From Myxococcales bacterium (GTDB lineage: Bacteria > Myxococcota > Polyangia > Nannocystales > Nannocystaceae), in contig JAEUJW010000028.1 in the NCBI GenBank assembly GCA_016793465.1, forward strand, positions 44,830 through 108,829: a DNA stretch of 64,000 nucleotides, read 5' to 3'. How positions within the stretch are numbered: the stretch's first letter is position 1; each line of letters starts with the position of its first letter. Positions 62,727 to 64,000 of the stretch are shown here, piece after piece. The notes under the pieces were generated by a model. That model was not told where the DNA came from. It ran no database searches and was given only the letters and a program-made list of their open reading frames with translations. The position numbers were made by a program, and so were the translations under genes.

Positions 62727-62811
62727 GCGAGCGAACCGCCGGGCCCACCGCGTCGCCGCGGAGACCCGTCACGTCGCGTCGCCGCGCCGGCGAAGCCCGC
62801 CCGCCCCGGCC

Positions 62812-63024
62812 TCAAGCCGCCGACTTCCCGTCCTCCGCAGCCCTGACCGCCGCCGTCACCCGCTCGACCAGCCGCTCGTCCTCGGCCCCCTGCAGCAGCG
62901 ACTGCACGTACGCGGGGAGCCCGCCGCTGTCGTAGAGCTGCTGCCGCATCTTCGGATCCGGGTGATCGCGCCGCAGGCGCTCGGTGATGCGCTCGACCTG
63001 CTCGGACTCGCTGGGCTCGGACAT
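62812..63024 (-). CDS. Small acidic protein, 70 aa, unknown
   Basis: The frame begins at an ATG (63022-63024) and encodes MSEPSESEQVERITERLRR, followed by HPDPKMRQQLYDSGGLPAYVQ and an acidic helical end. It has no signal or membrane part. I do not recognise it. Its codon use is like that of its neighbours. It lies 85 bp upstream of the Lon-N gene in the same direction. Confidence 0.6.
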   Translation of the reverse strand: MSEPSESEQVERITERLRRDHPDPKMRQQLYDSGGLPAYVQSLLQGAEDERLVERVTAAVRAAEDGKSAA

Positions 63025-63354
63025 CCCGGCTGCATAGCAGACCCCCGAGCCCCGGGCGCCCCCAGCGACCCTGCATCTTCTACCGCCCCCGGGCCTCACC
63101 GCGGACCACCCGGCCGACTCTCGAGCACGAGGACCCCGAATCCTCGACCGACCGATCTGGCCGACCCGACCACGTGGACCAGCTCCGTCGCCGTCAGGAC
63201 TACGGCCTCGTCGGACCGATCGCCACATCGTCGATGAACGCCCGGGTGATAGTGCCTCTGCCTGCTCGAGCGCGCCGAGCCGCCGGCCCGATCGCACGAG
63301 TCTCCTCGCCCTCCGGTTGCGCTTCGTCGCCGGACGTCGGACCCTGCGCGCGCC
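63025..63354. other. Divergent intergenic region
   Basis: These 330 bp separate the 70-aa gene from the DUF2200 gene. They are GC-rich, with reading frames open on both strands that have no family-like motifs or ribosome sites. No RNA, hairpin or repeat was seen. Confidence 0.4.
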
Positions 63355-63747
63355 ATGAAGCAAGCCACCGCCAGGAGCGCCGCCAACTGGCGCCGCCTCT
63401 ACGCCATGCCGGTCGCCAGCGTCTATCCCGCCTACGTCACCAAGGCGGAGGCGAAGGGCCGCACCCGGGCCGAGGTCGACCAGATCTTCCGCTGGCTCAC
63501 CGGCCACAGCCAGGCTTCGCTCGAGGAGCAGCTGGCCGAGCAGACCAGCCTCGAAGACTTTTTTAACAGGGCCCCCCAATTAAACCCGTCGCGCGCCTTG
63601 ATCACCGGCGTCGTCTGCGGCGTGCGCGTCGAGGACATCGACGAGCCGCTCATGCGGGAGATCCGCTACCTCGACAAGCTCGTCGACGAACTCGCCAGGG
63701 GCAAGCCCATGGCCAAGATCCTGCGCCAGGGCCAGCCGTCCGCCTGA
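63355..63747 (+). CDS. DUF2200 protein
   Basis: The 130-aa protein matches DUF2200 across most of its length: [57 protein letters not shown], and [17 protein letters not shown]. Its function is unknown. The N-terminal extension of about 16 residues before [10 protein letters not shown] may be real or may reflect a start that is too early. Confidence 0.88.
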   Translation: MKQATARSAANWRRLYAMPVASVYPAYVTKAEAKGRTRAEVDQIFRWLTGHSQASLEEQLAEQTSLEDFFNRAPQLNPSRALITGVVCGVRVEDIDEPLMREIRYLDKLVDELARGKPMAKILRQGQPSA

Positions 63748-63910
63748 GGCACCAACATCGACGACACTCATGAGCAGCGGCTCGCCCCTCCGCCGCCCGC
63801 GACCGGCCGCGACGTCACCTGGCAAAATTCATGGGGGTCGTCAGCGCTCCGCCGGGTGACGCCGGCGCGTCACACTCCGCGATCGTCGACGCACCTCTGC
63901 CCCTCGAGTG

Positions 63911-64000
63911 TTGGGGGGGGGGGGGCGCCCGGGCCCGCGCGGGGCACAACAAACCCCCCCCCACCCCCCCCCCCCCCCCCCCCCCCCGGGGGGCCCCCCC
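63911..64000. other. G/C homopolymer runs at the contig end
   Basis: From about 63911 the sequence breaks into a 14-base G run, then a long C run at 63953-63987 interrupted only by an A, and a G/C patchwork. This is not like the rest of the window and reads as an assembly or base-calling artefact at the end of a contig. It should not be treated as biological sequence. Confidence 0.8.

Overview
The window looks like one end of a contig from a GC-rich (roughly 70% or more) myxobacterium, most likely of the Nannocystaceae type. This is inferred from gene content only: many secreted lipoproteins with a lipobox, a long Ser/Thr/Gly linker and Cys-rich CGDG..EGDE.CD modules, DUF1554 and DUF1588/DUF1552 proteins, Ser/Thr kinases with membrane anchors and TPR or TonB-like tails, a KaiC-type protein, and abundant sigma-54 and ECF regulation. 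No rRNA, tRNA, CRISPR, insertion sequence or phage was seen. The last ~90 bases are G/C homopolymer runs that look like an assembly edge.

Layout. 0-10 kb: housekeeping and conserved genes (partial MopE-like lipoprotein, surE, a diacylglycerol-kinase-like protein, DUF1328, UPF0158, an ECF sigma factor divergent from thioredoxin, metallophosphoesterase, TruC-type pseudouridine synthase, sirtuin), then a secreted esterase gene split by an in-frame TAG. 10-15 kb: a Ser/Thr kinase with a TPR tail and a RecQ helicase with a C-terminal phosphoribosyltransferase-like domain. 15.2-24.7 kb: a regulatory island with a receiver, a globin-coupled histidine kinase and an NtrC-type activator in one operon, plus an HTTM (vitamin-K-carboxylase-like) membrane protein, two tiny membrane proteins, a Cys-rich lipoprotein, a universal stress protein and a TrkH transporter. 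Four -24/-12 (sigma-54) promoters and three TGCA-N5-TGCA sites lie in its intergenic gaps. 24.8-30 kb: a methyltransferase, a CAP-domain lipoprotein, a lone receiver, then an ECF sigma, anti-sigma, SGGW-repeat lipoprotein and barrel-like protein operon on the minus strand. 30.2-37.6 kb: trehalose/glycogen genes (a GlgX-TreZ fusion overlapping treY, then DUF1989). 37.6-43.2 kb: an esterase, a KaiC-like ATPase overlapping a hybrid histidine kinase, and SelO. 43.3-52.5 kb: secreted lipoproteins (IPT/LamG-like, FG-GAP, two DUF1554) and a kinase-TPR pair. 52.8-61.6 kb: a DUF1588/DUF1552 pair, then malQ-treS-maltokinase. 61.7-63.7 kb: a stand-alone Lon-N-domain protein, a 70-aa protein and DUF2200.

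How the genes fit together. The two alpha-glucan blocks cover debranching (GlgX), the TreY/TreZ route from glucan to trehalose, glucan transfer (MalQ), trehalose-maltose interconversion (TreS) and maltose phosphorylation (maltokinase). GlgE, the usual user of maltose-1-phosphate, is not in the window. The 15-25 kb island is best read as an oxygen/redox-sensing relay (globin sensor to sigma-54 activator) that switches on a stress protein and small membrane proteins. The sensor assignment follows from domain architecture; the target list is inferred from shared promoter and enhancer-like motifs.
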